Below are positions 27,129 through 34,169 of a stretch of DNA of 64,000 nucleotides, piece after piece. Below the pieces are notes generated by a model. It worked only from the letters and a program-made list of their open reading frames with translations, searched no databases and was not told the DNA's origin. The translations under genes and the position numbers were made by a program. This DNA is from Shimia sp039969785. Its GTDB lineage: Bacteria; Pseudomonadota; Alphaproteobacteria; Rhodobacterales; Rhodobacteraceae. The stretch lies in assembly GCF_039969785.1 (NCBI RefSeq), contig NZ_JBDVNC010000022.1:274147-338146 (forward strand), given 5' to 3'. The number at the start of each line of letters is the position of its first letter. Position 1 is the first letter of the stretch.

Positions 27129-27566
27129 AATTTTTTTGAGTAGTTTAATGAGCGTCTTACGTTCTGAATTGCTGAGCGGTGCTAGTGTATTTTCAGAAAT
27201 ACGTGCACCGTCCACTTTTAGCGCTTCAATCAGCTCTTCGCCCTTGGCCGTCAAAGAAATCAGTGAACGGCGTTTGTCTTCTTTATCCGCACGCGACTGA
27301 ATCAATTCTTTAGCACGCAAACGATCGACAACGCCTTTAACAGTCGCAACGTCCATAGATGCCAAACGGCCCAAGTGATTCTGCGACAGCTCTTTGCCCT
27401 CAGAAACACGCATAAGCGTAGAGAATTGGGTTGGCGTCAGATTCTCGGATATTTGCTGTAGGAAAATTGTAGCATGCCGTTGGCTGGCCAAACGCAATAA
27501 ATAGCCGACCTGAGTGTCGAGGCTATAGTCTTGCATTTCACCAGCATCGGTATTCAAGTCAGTCAT
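27123..27566 (-). CDS. MarR-family transcriptional regulator
   Basis: A 147-residue winged-helix protein. The DNA-binding region is about residues 50-110: T-P-T-Q-F-S-T-L-M-R, L-G-R-L-A-S-M-D-V-A-T-V-K-G-V-V-D-R-L as recognition helix, and the wing D-K-R-R-S-L-I-S-L-T-A-K-G. MarR proteins bind as dimers to short inverted repeats and release them when an aromatic ligand binds. It lies 55 bp after the second DUF1185 gene on the same strand, inside the catabolic island. The four 20-bp motifs at 24709, 31376, 31683 and 31706 are its likely operators. Confidence 0.9.
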   Translation of the reverse strand: MTDLNTDAGEMQDYSLDTQVGYLLRLASQRHATIFLQQISENLTPTQFSTLMRVSEGKELSQNHLGRLASMDVATVKGVVDRLRAKELIQSRADKEDKRRSLISLTAKGEELIEALKVDGARISENTLAPLSNSERKTLIKLLKKIS

Positions 27567-27621
27567 CCCGCATTTTAGCCATCAAACAACGGGCGGGCAA
27601 CCACACCAAATCAAGTCTGAC

Positions 27622-28206
27622 TTATTTCAAGCCATCTTGCCCAATTGCGTTTTCATGGGTCAACCCACCCACTCGTGGTAAGGGGCGTCCGCTGTCTGTC
27701 ACTGCGACGGCGACCATAATCTCGCTGGCACGCGGCGCATCGTTTAAACGGACTTCAATCCCATCAAAATGACTGCGCACATAGGCCGCATCTTTGTGCC
27801 CCAGAGGTACGTCGAGAACTTGGCCGGGGCTTCCCATCTTTTTAGATGACGCCACAAGCGCTGCACCTTTTTCGACCTCGACGCGCAGTGGAGCGCCGAG
27901 TTTGGGGTGTAGAATTGCGGCTGCATGTTCCAGCTCACCGGCTTCGCCAACCATTGCAGATTTCCCGTAGCTTTCAGCCTGTGCCGGTGTGATACCAAGC
28001 GCCGTAACACATTTGCGACCAAGCAGAGTACCCAGTTCGGCACCAATATCCATGAGGACAGTCAAGTCTTCCTCATACCGACCTGCGAAAGGGTTTTCGA
28101 TGACAGCAACGGCCACAGCCTTGCGGGTCGCGGGTGAGATTTCCCGCCCGATTTCACGGTGCGTTTCCTCGACATTCACGGCTATTTTTCTGATCTTCAG
28201 GATCAT
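27622..28206 (-). CDS. DUF1185 'amino acid synthesis' family protein, copy B
   Basis: A 194-residue protein of the Pfam amino-acid-synthesis (DUF1185) family. The family has no firmly known reaction. Typical stretches are A-V-I-E-N-P-F-A-G-R-Y-E-E-D-L, G-K-S-A-M-V-G-E-A-G-E-L-E-H, S-S-K-K-M-G and L-N-D-A-P-R-A-S-E-I. It is a paralogue of the gene just upstream, with which it overlaps by 4 bp. The pair follows the reductase and UPF0280 genes without gaps, so both take part in the same pathway; a heteromeric pair is plausible. Confidence 0.85.
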   Translation of the reverse strand: MILKIRKIAVNVEETHREIGREISPATRKAVAVAVIENPFAGRYEEDLTVLMDIGAELGTLLGRKCVTALGITPAQAESYGKSAMVGEAGELEHAAAILHPKLGAPLRVEVEKGAALVASSKKMGSPGQVLDVPLGHKDAAYVRSHFDGIEVRLNDAPRASEIMVAVAVTDSGRPLPRVGGLTHENAIGQDGLK

Positions 28207-28784
28207 CTCAGGCCATCCTTTCCGACGATGTCTTGCGCAGCCAATCCACCAGCGCGGTTATGGACCCTTGCGCCAGTGCTCATCACTAAGATCAATGCCA
28301 TCTCGTTGGCCCTTGGGGCATCATTCAATCCGACTTCCATTGTGTCGAAATGGCTGCGGACATAAGATGCATTGATGTGAGTAATTGGCACATCCAACCG
28401 CGATCCGACACCACCCACCTTTTTGGACGATGGGACAATTGCGCTGGAATCGTTCAACAACTCGCGCATCGCATACCCGCCCGGCGCGTGCCAAAGCGCT
28501 CCATGCTCCAACTCGCCGTCGGCGCCAACGAGCGCTCCTTTGCCGTATCCCTCAACTTTATCCGCACCGCCCAGCATCTCGACCAGACGTGTCGCAAGCT
28601 TTAGGCCAAGTGGTTTCAGGTCTTCCATGAACCCTTGAATATCTGCCTCATACCGTCCCGCAAAAGGATTCTGAATAATGGCAATCGCTGCTGCACGGCG
28701 CGGCGGATTTGACGAAACAGGTCCTCCCTCGTGAAAAGTTTCCTCAAGTGAAAAAGCGGTTTTTCTGAGAATGACGTCAGGCAT
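28203..28784 (-). CDS. DUF1185 'amino acid synthesis' family protein, copy A
   Basis: A 193-residue paralogue of the next gene. It has A-I-I-Q-N-P-F-A-G-R-Y-E-A-D, G-K-G-A-L-V-G-A-D-G-E-L-E-H-G, S-S-K-K-V-G-G-V-G-S-R-L-D-V-P and L-N-D-A-P-R-A-N-E-M. It overlaps the UPF0280 gene by 8 bp and copy B by 4 bp. The two copies align over their whole length but share clearly less than full identity, so the duplication is old. No catalytic residues are established for the family. A step after ring opening or an accessory role is possible. Confidence 0.85.
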   Translation of the reverse strand: MPDVILRKTAFSLEETFHEGGPVSSNPPRRAAAIAIIQNPFAGRYEADIQGFMEDLKPLGLKLATRLVEMLGGADKVEGYGKGALVGADGELEHGALWHAPGGYAMRELLNDSSAIVPSSKKVGGVGSRLDVPITHINASYVRSHFDTMEVGLNDAPRANEMALILVMSTGARVHNRAGGLAAQDIVGKDGLR

Positions 28785-29640
28785 ATTCTTTGGTCCTCGT
28801 ATGGGGAGAGATCATATTTGTGTCAGTTGCCAAGGCTTCACCTTGCAGAAACAAGGCGGCCCCGTGGATGGTGTTTCGGTTGACCATAGTCAACGCGCAA
28901 TCAAGGCCGGTCCGCAATGCTGCGGTGCGATCCGAGGCGGCAAGGAGGCCGCAGTCAGTAACAACGAGATTTGCCTCCAAATCGCTTGCGTCAACCATCT
29001 CGTTGGCAGGACGCCTCGAAATTGCAGAGTGGTCCGCAAGGTCCACGGCATTGGCAATCAAAGTTGCGGCAACATCGGCATTTGCGGCATTGGTGGACAA
29101 CACTGTGACACTGTCCGCAATGCCGCAGCTAAGGCTGCGGCCGTGCCGCCCGCTAGTCGCAATGCCGCCCACGTTGTCTGAGCGTTGGATAATGATTTGG
29201 CCAAGAACGCTACCATCATGGCTGGCCATTGCCGAAGAATAACGTTCGCCCGCCTGCAAATGCAGCGCAATATCGCCACCGTTGTTCACGTAGGCGCGTC
29301 GCAAATCTGCACCCTCGATCATAGCTTCAAGAACCGTATCGGCAACGGAACCCGCAACTGCCGCCATGCGCGTGAGAAAACCATAATCCGAAAATGTGAT
29401 TGCCGCTACGTGCATCCGTTGTGCAACGTCCCCCATAGGGCACTCCACGGTCGGTGACATCGGTTGCTTTAGCGCGCCCAACTCAGTCACAAGTTCCGTC
29501 AGGATTGTCTGAAACCGCGCATTGGCGGCCTCAAAAGCCCGATCTCGCTGACCATCCGCACTGATGATCAAATCAATCGGACCATGCTGTAGATGCAGCC
29601 TTTTCCCGCAAGGTAATATGGCAGCTGTGGGATTCATCAA
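28777..29640 (-). CDS. UPF0280 (ApbE-like) family protein
   Basis: A 287-residue protein of UPF0280, a family distantly related to the flavin transferase ApbE. Recognisable pieces are G-P-I-D-L-I-I-S-A-D-G, M-A-A-V-A-G-S-V-A-D, Y-V-N-N-G-G-D-I-A-L-H-L, I-A-T-S-G-R-H-G-R-S-L-S-C-G-I-A-D-S-V-T-V and the Ala/Asp-rich segment N-A-A-N-A-D-V-A-A-T. It overlaps the reductase gene by 4 bp and copy A of DUF1185 by 8 bp. Because ApbE attaches FMN to proteins, a role in flavin handling for the reductase can be proposed, but there is no direct evidence. Confidence 0.85.
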   Translation of the reverse strand: MMNPTAAILPCGKRLHLQHGPIDLIISADGQRDRAFEAANARFQTILTELVTELGALKQPMSPTVECPMGDVAQRMHVAAITFSDYGFLTRMAAVAGSVADTVLEAMIEGADLRRAYVNNGGDIALHLQAGERYSSAMASHDGSVLGQIIIQRSDNVGGIATSGRHGRSLSCGIADSVTVLSTNAANADVAATLIANAVDLADHSAISRRPANEMVDASDLEANLVVTDCGLLAASDRTAALRTGLDCALTMVNRNTIHGAALFLQGEALATDTNMISPHTRTKEYA

Positions 29641-31127
29641 ACCTCCCTATCCTTGGCCCACCGATAGTTGTTATGCGCCATTGGGTCGTGGGCATGTCTA
29701 TCTTGCTGAACTGTTCTTGGCTCACCGACGGTCACTTCACCTACAGGTTTGATATGTCCCATATGACCACCCAGTGTTTTGTAATCGCTAACGCGCAATG
29801 TAAATTCAATCGGCGCAACCAAGGCAGGTGTTGGCACATAACCAAAGGATTGCGTCGGCATATCCAAGATATCGACCATCACCGTAATCCCACCGCCCGG
29901 CCAAACGTACGCCTCTGCACCGCCGCAAGAAACGTGGGTCAACGACTCCTTCACAGATCGCGTCAGACGCACCGGGTTTTCCGTCACGCCAGCCCTAAGA
30001 CTGCCGCCAGCGCCACCCATAAACAATACAGAGCACACCGATGGCTCGCAGTTTTCCGCGATCAAATCTGCAGAGGCCTTCATCACTGCCGGAATGGTTT
30101 TGGGTTGTGGAACGAGGTCCGCATCCAGCTCATAATATGCGAATTGTTCGCCCGTAGTTGAGACCATTAAAAGGCGCAAGCCTTCCCAAGCCACTTTTGG
30201 GTTGAATGGCTTAAGGATCGTTGTAGGGTCTTCAATATCCGTGCCTCCCCAGCCGGTACCCGGCTCAGCCACCTGAAAATATCGCCCAGGGGTTGACCGA
30301 CGGCCTGCGATCTTGATGCCCGTTGATGGCACGTCCAACTGTTTACCGGCCTCATGTTCCGACAGAACCCCAGTAATGTGATCATCCACCACCACCACCT
30401 CGTCCACATGCCCAAGCCATTGCATCGCAAACATCCCGATGGTTGCAGAACCACAGCCAACGCGCATCAGCTTTTCTTCGACGCCGTTTACGATAGGCGC
30501 CTTGCCCGCCTCGACCACTAACTCGATCTGATGGTCTGCTTCGCCAATCGTCATTGCTACAGCCTCGCGGTTGCACAAGCGCAACAGTGCATCGCATGTC
30601 ACGCGGCCCTCTTTTTTCGAGCCCCCGGTGAGATGTTCAACACCACCCAATGACAACATTTTTGAGCCGTATTCGGATGTCATCACATGCCCAATGGGCT
30701 CGCCGTCCGCGTAGACAACGTCGCGCTCGTGACCCAGATGTCGGTCCGTGTCGATCTTCACTTTCACACCGCAGTAACTAAATATGCCCTCGGTCACGAC
30801 CGTCACCATGTCCACGCCACTATTGTTCTGGCTGACAATAAATGGAGCGGGTTTGTAATCAGGATAGGTCGTACCCGCACCCACAGCAGTCACAAAGGGC
30901 CGTTCGCCCTTAATGATATCGCCGTCCCAATTGTCGGCCCCACCGCCCTTCAGAAAGGGAACCAACTTTTGATCGGTGCCTTGTATAATGGTTAGTGGAT
31001 CAAGACGTACCAACTCTCCGTCATGGTTGGCATAGCGATCACAGGCGCCAGATTTACCGTCAGCGATGAAACACATCACCGGGCAGGCGTCACACCGAAT
31101 TTTCTCGGGTTTATTATGAGCCTTCAT
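29637..31127 (-). CDS. 6-hydroxynicotinate reductase homologue (iron-sulfur)
   Basis: A 496-residue protein resembling the ferredoxin-dependent 6-hydroxynicotinate reductase of nicotinate-fermenting bacteria. That enzyme reduces 6-hydroxynicotinate to 6-oxo-1,4,5,6-tetrahydronicotinate. The ATG at 31127 is chosen for the GGAGG site 5-6 bp upstream and because homology begins there. Cys12, Cys15, Cys19 and Cys29 (C-D-A-C-P-V-M-C then G-A-C-D-R-Y) look like ligands of a 4Fe-4S cluster. The rest has Gly-rich motifs such as M-G-G-A-G-G-S-L-R-A-G and W-P-G-G-G-I-T. It heads the UPF0280-DUF1185-DUF1185-marR run. The exact ring substrate is not proven. Confidence 0.82.
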   Translation of the reverse strand: MKAHNKPEKIRCDACPVMCFIADGKSGACDRYANHDGELVRLDPLTIIQGTDQKLVPFLKGGGADNWDGDIIKGERPFVTAVGAGTTYPDYKPAPFIVSQNNSGVDMVTVVTEGIFSYCGVKVKIDTDRHLGHERDVVYADGEPIGHVMTSEYGSKMLSLGGVEHLTGGSKKEGRVTCDALLRLCNREAVAMTIGEADHQIELVVEAGKAPIVNGVEEKLMRVGCGSATIGMFAMQWLGHVDEVVVVDDHITGVLSEHEAGKQLDVPSTGIKIAGRRSTPGRYFQVAEPGTGWGGTDIEDPTTILKPFNPKVAWEGLRLLMVSTTGEQFAYYELDADLVPQPKTIPAVMKASADLIAENCEPSVCSVLFMGGAGGSLRAGVTENPVRLTRSVKESLTHVSCGGAEAYVWPGGGITVMVDILDMPTQSFGYVPTPALVAPIEFTLRVSDYKTLGGHMGHIKPVGEVTVGEPRTVQQDRHAHDPMAHNNYRWAKDREV

Positions 31128-31327
31128 GTTGCGCCTCCAAAATTTAGTGATCGCATGCGCAGCGGCCTCGCAGGAACATGACGAATCCGCAATAGCACCA
31201 GCACAATACCCTGAAAATCCTTGATGCCTGTAGCATCTTCTAAACGCCAAAGAATTGTTCTTTGCCCGACTCCAGTAAGCACAATTGCGCCACCGACCAA
31301 AATTTTGTTGAGCTGTTGAGCAAGCAA
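31124..31327 (-). CDS. Small protein coupled to the 6-hydroxynicotinate reductase gene
   Basis: A frame of 67 codons whose TGA overlaps the ATG of the reductase (ATGA), as in the tight junctions downstream. The proposed start is a TTG at 31327 with GGAG 9 bp before it, and the product begins LAQQLNKILVGGAIVLTGVG. The composition looks protein-like: a hydrophobic strand, an acidic segment W-R-L-E-D-A-T-G, a hydrophobic helix I-V-L-V-L-L-R-I-R and the end L-N-F-G-G-A-T. It would fill most of the 250 bp between putative operator site 2 and the reductase start. I recognise no family. The start could lie elsewhere. Confidence 0.5.
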   Translation of the reverse strand: MLAQQLNKILVGGAIVLTGVGQRTILWRLEDATGIKDFQGIVLVLLRIRHVPARPLRMRSLNFGGAT

Positions 31328-31375
31328 TGCCCACAACTCCGTCGAGATAAGATACGTCAAGTGGCAATTCCTTAG

Positions 31376-31395
31376 CTTGTTAGTATACAAATGAT
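31376..31395. promoter_or_regulatory. Putative MarR operator, site 2
   Basis: Reverse complement ATCATTTGTATACTAACAAG, matching site 1 at 14 of 20 positions. It lies about 50 bp before the proposed start of the small leader gene and about 250 bp before the reductase ATG. Confidence 0.62.
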
Positions 31396-31682
31396 ATTAA
31401 TAACACTTGAAGTGTGTCAACCGAATTCATTGGCGGTACCAGAGCGCGCAGACCTGAAGCAAATGCCATTCCTCACGACTGAATTGAGCTGATCTTCAAA
31501 AGAGCCAACATCTAAACCTCGACGCATGACGATCCGACCAGCCACTGCTGCGTGAGAGAAAAGTAGTTGCAATGGTATTTTTGAAATAGCCAGGTCAGCG
31601 GTCCCCCCTGTCAAAAAAGCTCACTGGCAAGGGCGCAACTGGATTGGAACCTGTAGAATTCCTAAAAAACCGTAGCTTGAAA
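31396..31682. other. Divergent intergenic region of the catabolic island
   Basis: Between the leftward reductase operon and the rightward Rieske gene. Apart from the operator-like motifs at its edges, I see no convincing gene. A short minus-strand frame at 31417-31614 has no recognisable family and no ribosome site. Both promoters should lie here. Confidence 0.5.
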
Positions 31683-31702
31683 CTTGTTTGCCTACAAATG
31701 AC
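31683..31702. promoter_or_regulatory. Putative MarR operator, site 3
   Basis: Reverse complement GTCATTTGTAGGCAAACAAG. It lies 66 bp before the Rieske start and is 23 bp away, centre to centre, from site 4 in the opposite orientation. Confidence 0.6.
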
Positions 31703-31705
31703 ATT

Positions 31706-31725
31706 TTCATTTGACAACTAACGAG
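31706..31725. promoter_or_regulatory. Putative MarR operator, site 4
   Basis: TTCATTTGACAACTAACGAG, ending 42 bp before the Rieske start codon, a position suited to repression. It shares TTC, TTTG and CTAACGA with site 1. Confidence 0.6.
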
Positions 31726-31767
31726 TTCATGGCCTCAACTAAGCGAAGTAGATGTGTTGAGGAATTT

Positions 31768-32838
31768 ATGACAAGCTTTGTGAAAAACAGTTGGTACGTC
31801 GCGGGATGGTCGCGAGACTTCGGTGACGACCTAAGAGCTCTTGAAATTCTGGGTCAGCGTCTTGTGGTTTTTCGCACCTCAACTGGTGCTGTTAGGGCGC
31901 TTGAGGATCGGTGCCCGCATCGACTACTCCCACTCTCAAAGGGAAAGCGGATCGGCGATACGATCCAGTGTGGATACCACGGCATGACCTTCAGTGCGGA
32001 AGGCCAATGCGTTCGAGTGCCGGGTCAGACCAACACCCCCAAAAGTGCCTTTGTCGAAGCCTTTCCAATAGAAGAACGCCACGGCATTGTCTGGATCTGG
32101 ATGGGTGATCCTGAACTAGCGGACGTTGGCAAGATTTTCGACATGCCGGAATTTTCGGCCGAGGGCTGGCATGCCCACCACGGCGACGCGCTACACATCA
32201 AATCGAACTACCTCAACGTGGCTGAAAACCTTGTCGATCCGGCCCATGTCAGTTTTGTTCACCCGACCACATTAGGCAGTGCAGCCAGCGAAGATGTGCC
32301 TGTGCATGTCTCGACTGGAAGCAACGTTATTTCGGCTTGGCGCTGGATAAAGGATTCCGCACCAGTTGGGTTTTTCCAAAAATTTGGCGGTTTTTCTGGC
32401 AACGTAGACCGCTGGCACTACTATGACCTTCACCTGCCCTCGACTGCGGTGATCGACTTTGGGAGCATCGATATTAAATACAATTGCGTCGAAGAAGACC
32501 GCGATCAAGGTGTGCGCATCTTTGCTTTACACTTTGTGACGCCCGTGAACGAAAATTATACCATCGATCATTGGATGCACCTTCGAAATACCTCGCTGGG
32601 GGACGAAGTTGCCTCAGCGCAAATGGATACTTTGTTCAAAATCGCATTCGCAGAAGATAAGGAAATTTTGGAAGCGGTTCATGAGGCTGAGCAGCAACCC
32701 CAACGACGCAAACCTATCCGTATTGCTATCGACAAAGCGCCAAGCGTCTATCGCAAACGTATTCGCGACCTCATAGCAGAGGAAGCGACACATGACTTGG
32801 CCAATTCAGAGCACTCAAGCTTCATCAATCATGACTGA
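31768..32838 (+). CDS. Rieske-type aromatic ring-hydroxylating or N-demethylating oxygenase
   Basis: A 356-residue Rieske non-haem iron oxygenase alpha subunit, similar in size and order to vanillate O-demethylase. The ATG at 31768 has GAGGA 6 bp upstream; longer starts run into the operators. The Rieske 2Fe-2S site is C-P-H-R (about 46-49) and C-G-Y-H-G (about 66-70). The mononuclear iron site follows near N-L-V-D-P-A-H-V-S-F-V-H. Such enzymes hydroxylate rings or remove N- or O-methyl groups, and need a reductase, which is not adjacent. Divergent from the pyridine reductase operon and sharing its operators, it probably performs the first attack on the imported substrate. Confidence 0.85.
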   Translation: MTSFVKNSWYVAGWSRDFGDDLRALEILGQRLVVFRTSTGAVRALEDRCPHRLLPLSKGKRIGDTIQCGYHGMTFSAEGQCVRVPGQTNTPKSAFVEAFPIEERHGIVWIWMGDPELADVGKIFDMPEFSAEGWHAHHGDALHIKSNYLNVAENLVDPAHVSFVHPTTLGSAASEDVPVHVSTGSNVISAWRWIKDSAPVGFFQKFGGFSGNVDRWHYYDLHLPSTAVIDFGSIDIKYNCVEEDRDQGVRIFALHFVTPVNENYTIDHWMHLRNTSLGDEVASAQMDTLFKIAFAEDKEILEAVHEAEQQPQRRKPIRIAIDKAPSVYRKRIRDLIAEEATHDLANSEHSSFINHD

Positions 32839-32875
32839 AAAACAGTCAAATCAAATTCAACAAGGAGAAACAGAT

Positions 32876-34087
32876 ATGAAGAGAAGTACTTTCTTGAAAG
32901 GTCTGGTGGCCTCAACGGCCTTAGCCCTGACGCCGTTGGCAGTTGTGGCACAATCCGGTGATCCAATCATCATTGGTGAGATCAACCACTACAAACGCAT
33001 GGCCGCATTCGCGGGGCCGTACAAACAAGGTATGGAACTCGCGATTGAGCAGATAAATGCAGATGGTGGCGTTCTTGGTCGCCCGTTAGAATTCATTTTC
33101 CGCGATGACCAAGGTGAACCAGGCGAAGCGGTTAAGATTGCAGAAGAACTGATGACACGCGAAGGTGCTGTGATGTTGACCGGCTCGATCCTGTCAAACG
33201 TTGGCTTGGCGATCTCTTCATTTGCCGGTGAAAAGGGCTATGTTTATCTCGCTTCAGAGCCGCTCGCCGATGGCTTGGTTTGGGCTGCGGGTAACAAATA
33301 CACTTTCCGTTTGCGCTCCTCCACACACATGCAGGCTGGTATGCTTGCTGAAGCCGCCGCCGCAAGCGGGGCCAAGTCGTTTGCAACAATAGCGCCAAAC
33401 TATTCCTACGGTCACGACGCCGTTGCCGCTTTCAAAACAGCCCTTACAGCTTTGGTTCCAGACGCTACCTTCGTGGCCGAGCAATGGCCCGGTGTGTTCA
33501 AAATTGACGCCGGCGCTGAGGTTCAAGCCTTGGAACGCGCCAAACCCGACGCGATCTACAACGTCACATTCGGTACGGACCTAGCCAAGTTTGTCCGCGA
33601 AGGCGGCGACCGCGGGTTGTTTGACGGTCGTACAGTCTTCAGCCTTTTGTCGGGCGAACCGGAATATCTGGAACCCCTTGGTGACGAGGCGCCCGAGGGT
33701 TGGACCGTTACAGGCTATCCTTGGTACGATCTAAACGACGGCCCGGGCGGTGCGTTCGTCACAGATTACCAGACACGCTATGACACGGCTCCGCGTTTGG
33801 GATCCATGGTTGGGTACATGACAGTACAGTCCATCGCAGCAGCAATCGCGCGCGCAGGGTCAACTGAAACCGAAGCAATTCGCGCGGCTTTTGAAGACCT
33901 TCCGGTCTCTACGCCGGTTGGTGATATCGTGTTCCGTGCCGCCGACAACCAATCCACAATGGGTGCCTATGTTGGCACAACAGCTCTTAAGGACGGCGCT
34001 GGCATTATGGTTGATTGGGAATACAAAGCAGGCGCTGACTATTTGCCATCAGCAGAAGAGGTCAAAGCTCTTCGTCCAGCTGAGTAA
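32876..34087 (+). CDS. ABC transporter substrate-binding protein, branched-chain amino acid type
   Basis: A 403-residue periplasmic binding protein of the LivK/Leu-Ile-Val family (type I fold). The ATG at 32876 has AAGGAG 7-8 bp upstream and starts a signal peptide (MKRSTFLKGLVASTALALTP, cut near VVAQSGD). Typical features are G-E-I-N-H-Y, I-E-Q-I-N-A-D-G-G-V-L-G-R-P-L-E, D-D-Q-G-E-P-G-E-A and Y-S-Y-G-H-D. Proteins of this family bind amino acids, amides and aromatic acids. It is likely the importer for the substrate of the island. A strong hairpin follows its stop. Confidence 0.93.
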   Translation: MKRSTFLKGLVASTALALTPLAVVAQSGDPIIIGEINHYKRMAAFAGPYKQGMELAIEQINADGGVLGRPLEFIFRDDQGEPGEAVKIAEELMTREGAVMLTGSILSNVGLAISSFAGEKGYVYLASEPLADGLVWAAGNKYTFRLRSSTHMQAGMLAEAAAASGAKSFATIAPNYSYGHDAVAAFKTALTALVPDATFVAEQWPGVFKIDAGAEVQALERAKPDAIYNVTFGTDLAKFVREGGDRGLFDGRTVFSLLSGEPEYLEPLGDEAPEGWTVTGYPWYDLNDGPGGAFVTDYQTRYDTAPRLGSMVGYMTVQSIAAAIARAGSTETEAIRAAFEDLPVSTPVGDIVFRAADNQSTMGAYVGTTALKDGAGIMVDWEYKAGADYLPSAEEVKALRPAE

Positions 34088-34095
34088 ATAAACGA

Positions 34096-34123
34096 CAGCC
34101 CCCGGTAAACACACCGGGGGCTG
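34096..34123 (+). terminator. Hairpin after the binding-protein gene
   Basis: An 11-bp stem (CAGCCCCCGGT with ACCGGGGGCTG) and a 6-base loop, 8 bp after the stop. No T-run follows. This is more likely a processing or attenuation hairpin that lets the binding protein be made in excess over the permease than a full terminator. Confidence 0.7.
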
Positions 34124-34169
34124 CACAGTCGCGAACCTCCCCCAACACTTCCAAACGGATACCGCTCGC

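Noticed and set aside
31128..31367. An 80-residue N-terminal extension of the 6-hydroxynicotinate reductase
   Set aside because: Homology begins at the ATG at 31127, which has GGAGG before it. The extension is Cys- and Ser-rich noise, and another frame there looks more protein-like.
31417..31614. Short minus-strand frame between the reductase operon and the Rieske gene
   Set aside because: No ribosome site, no family and no coupling; it lies in the likely promoter region.
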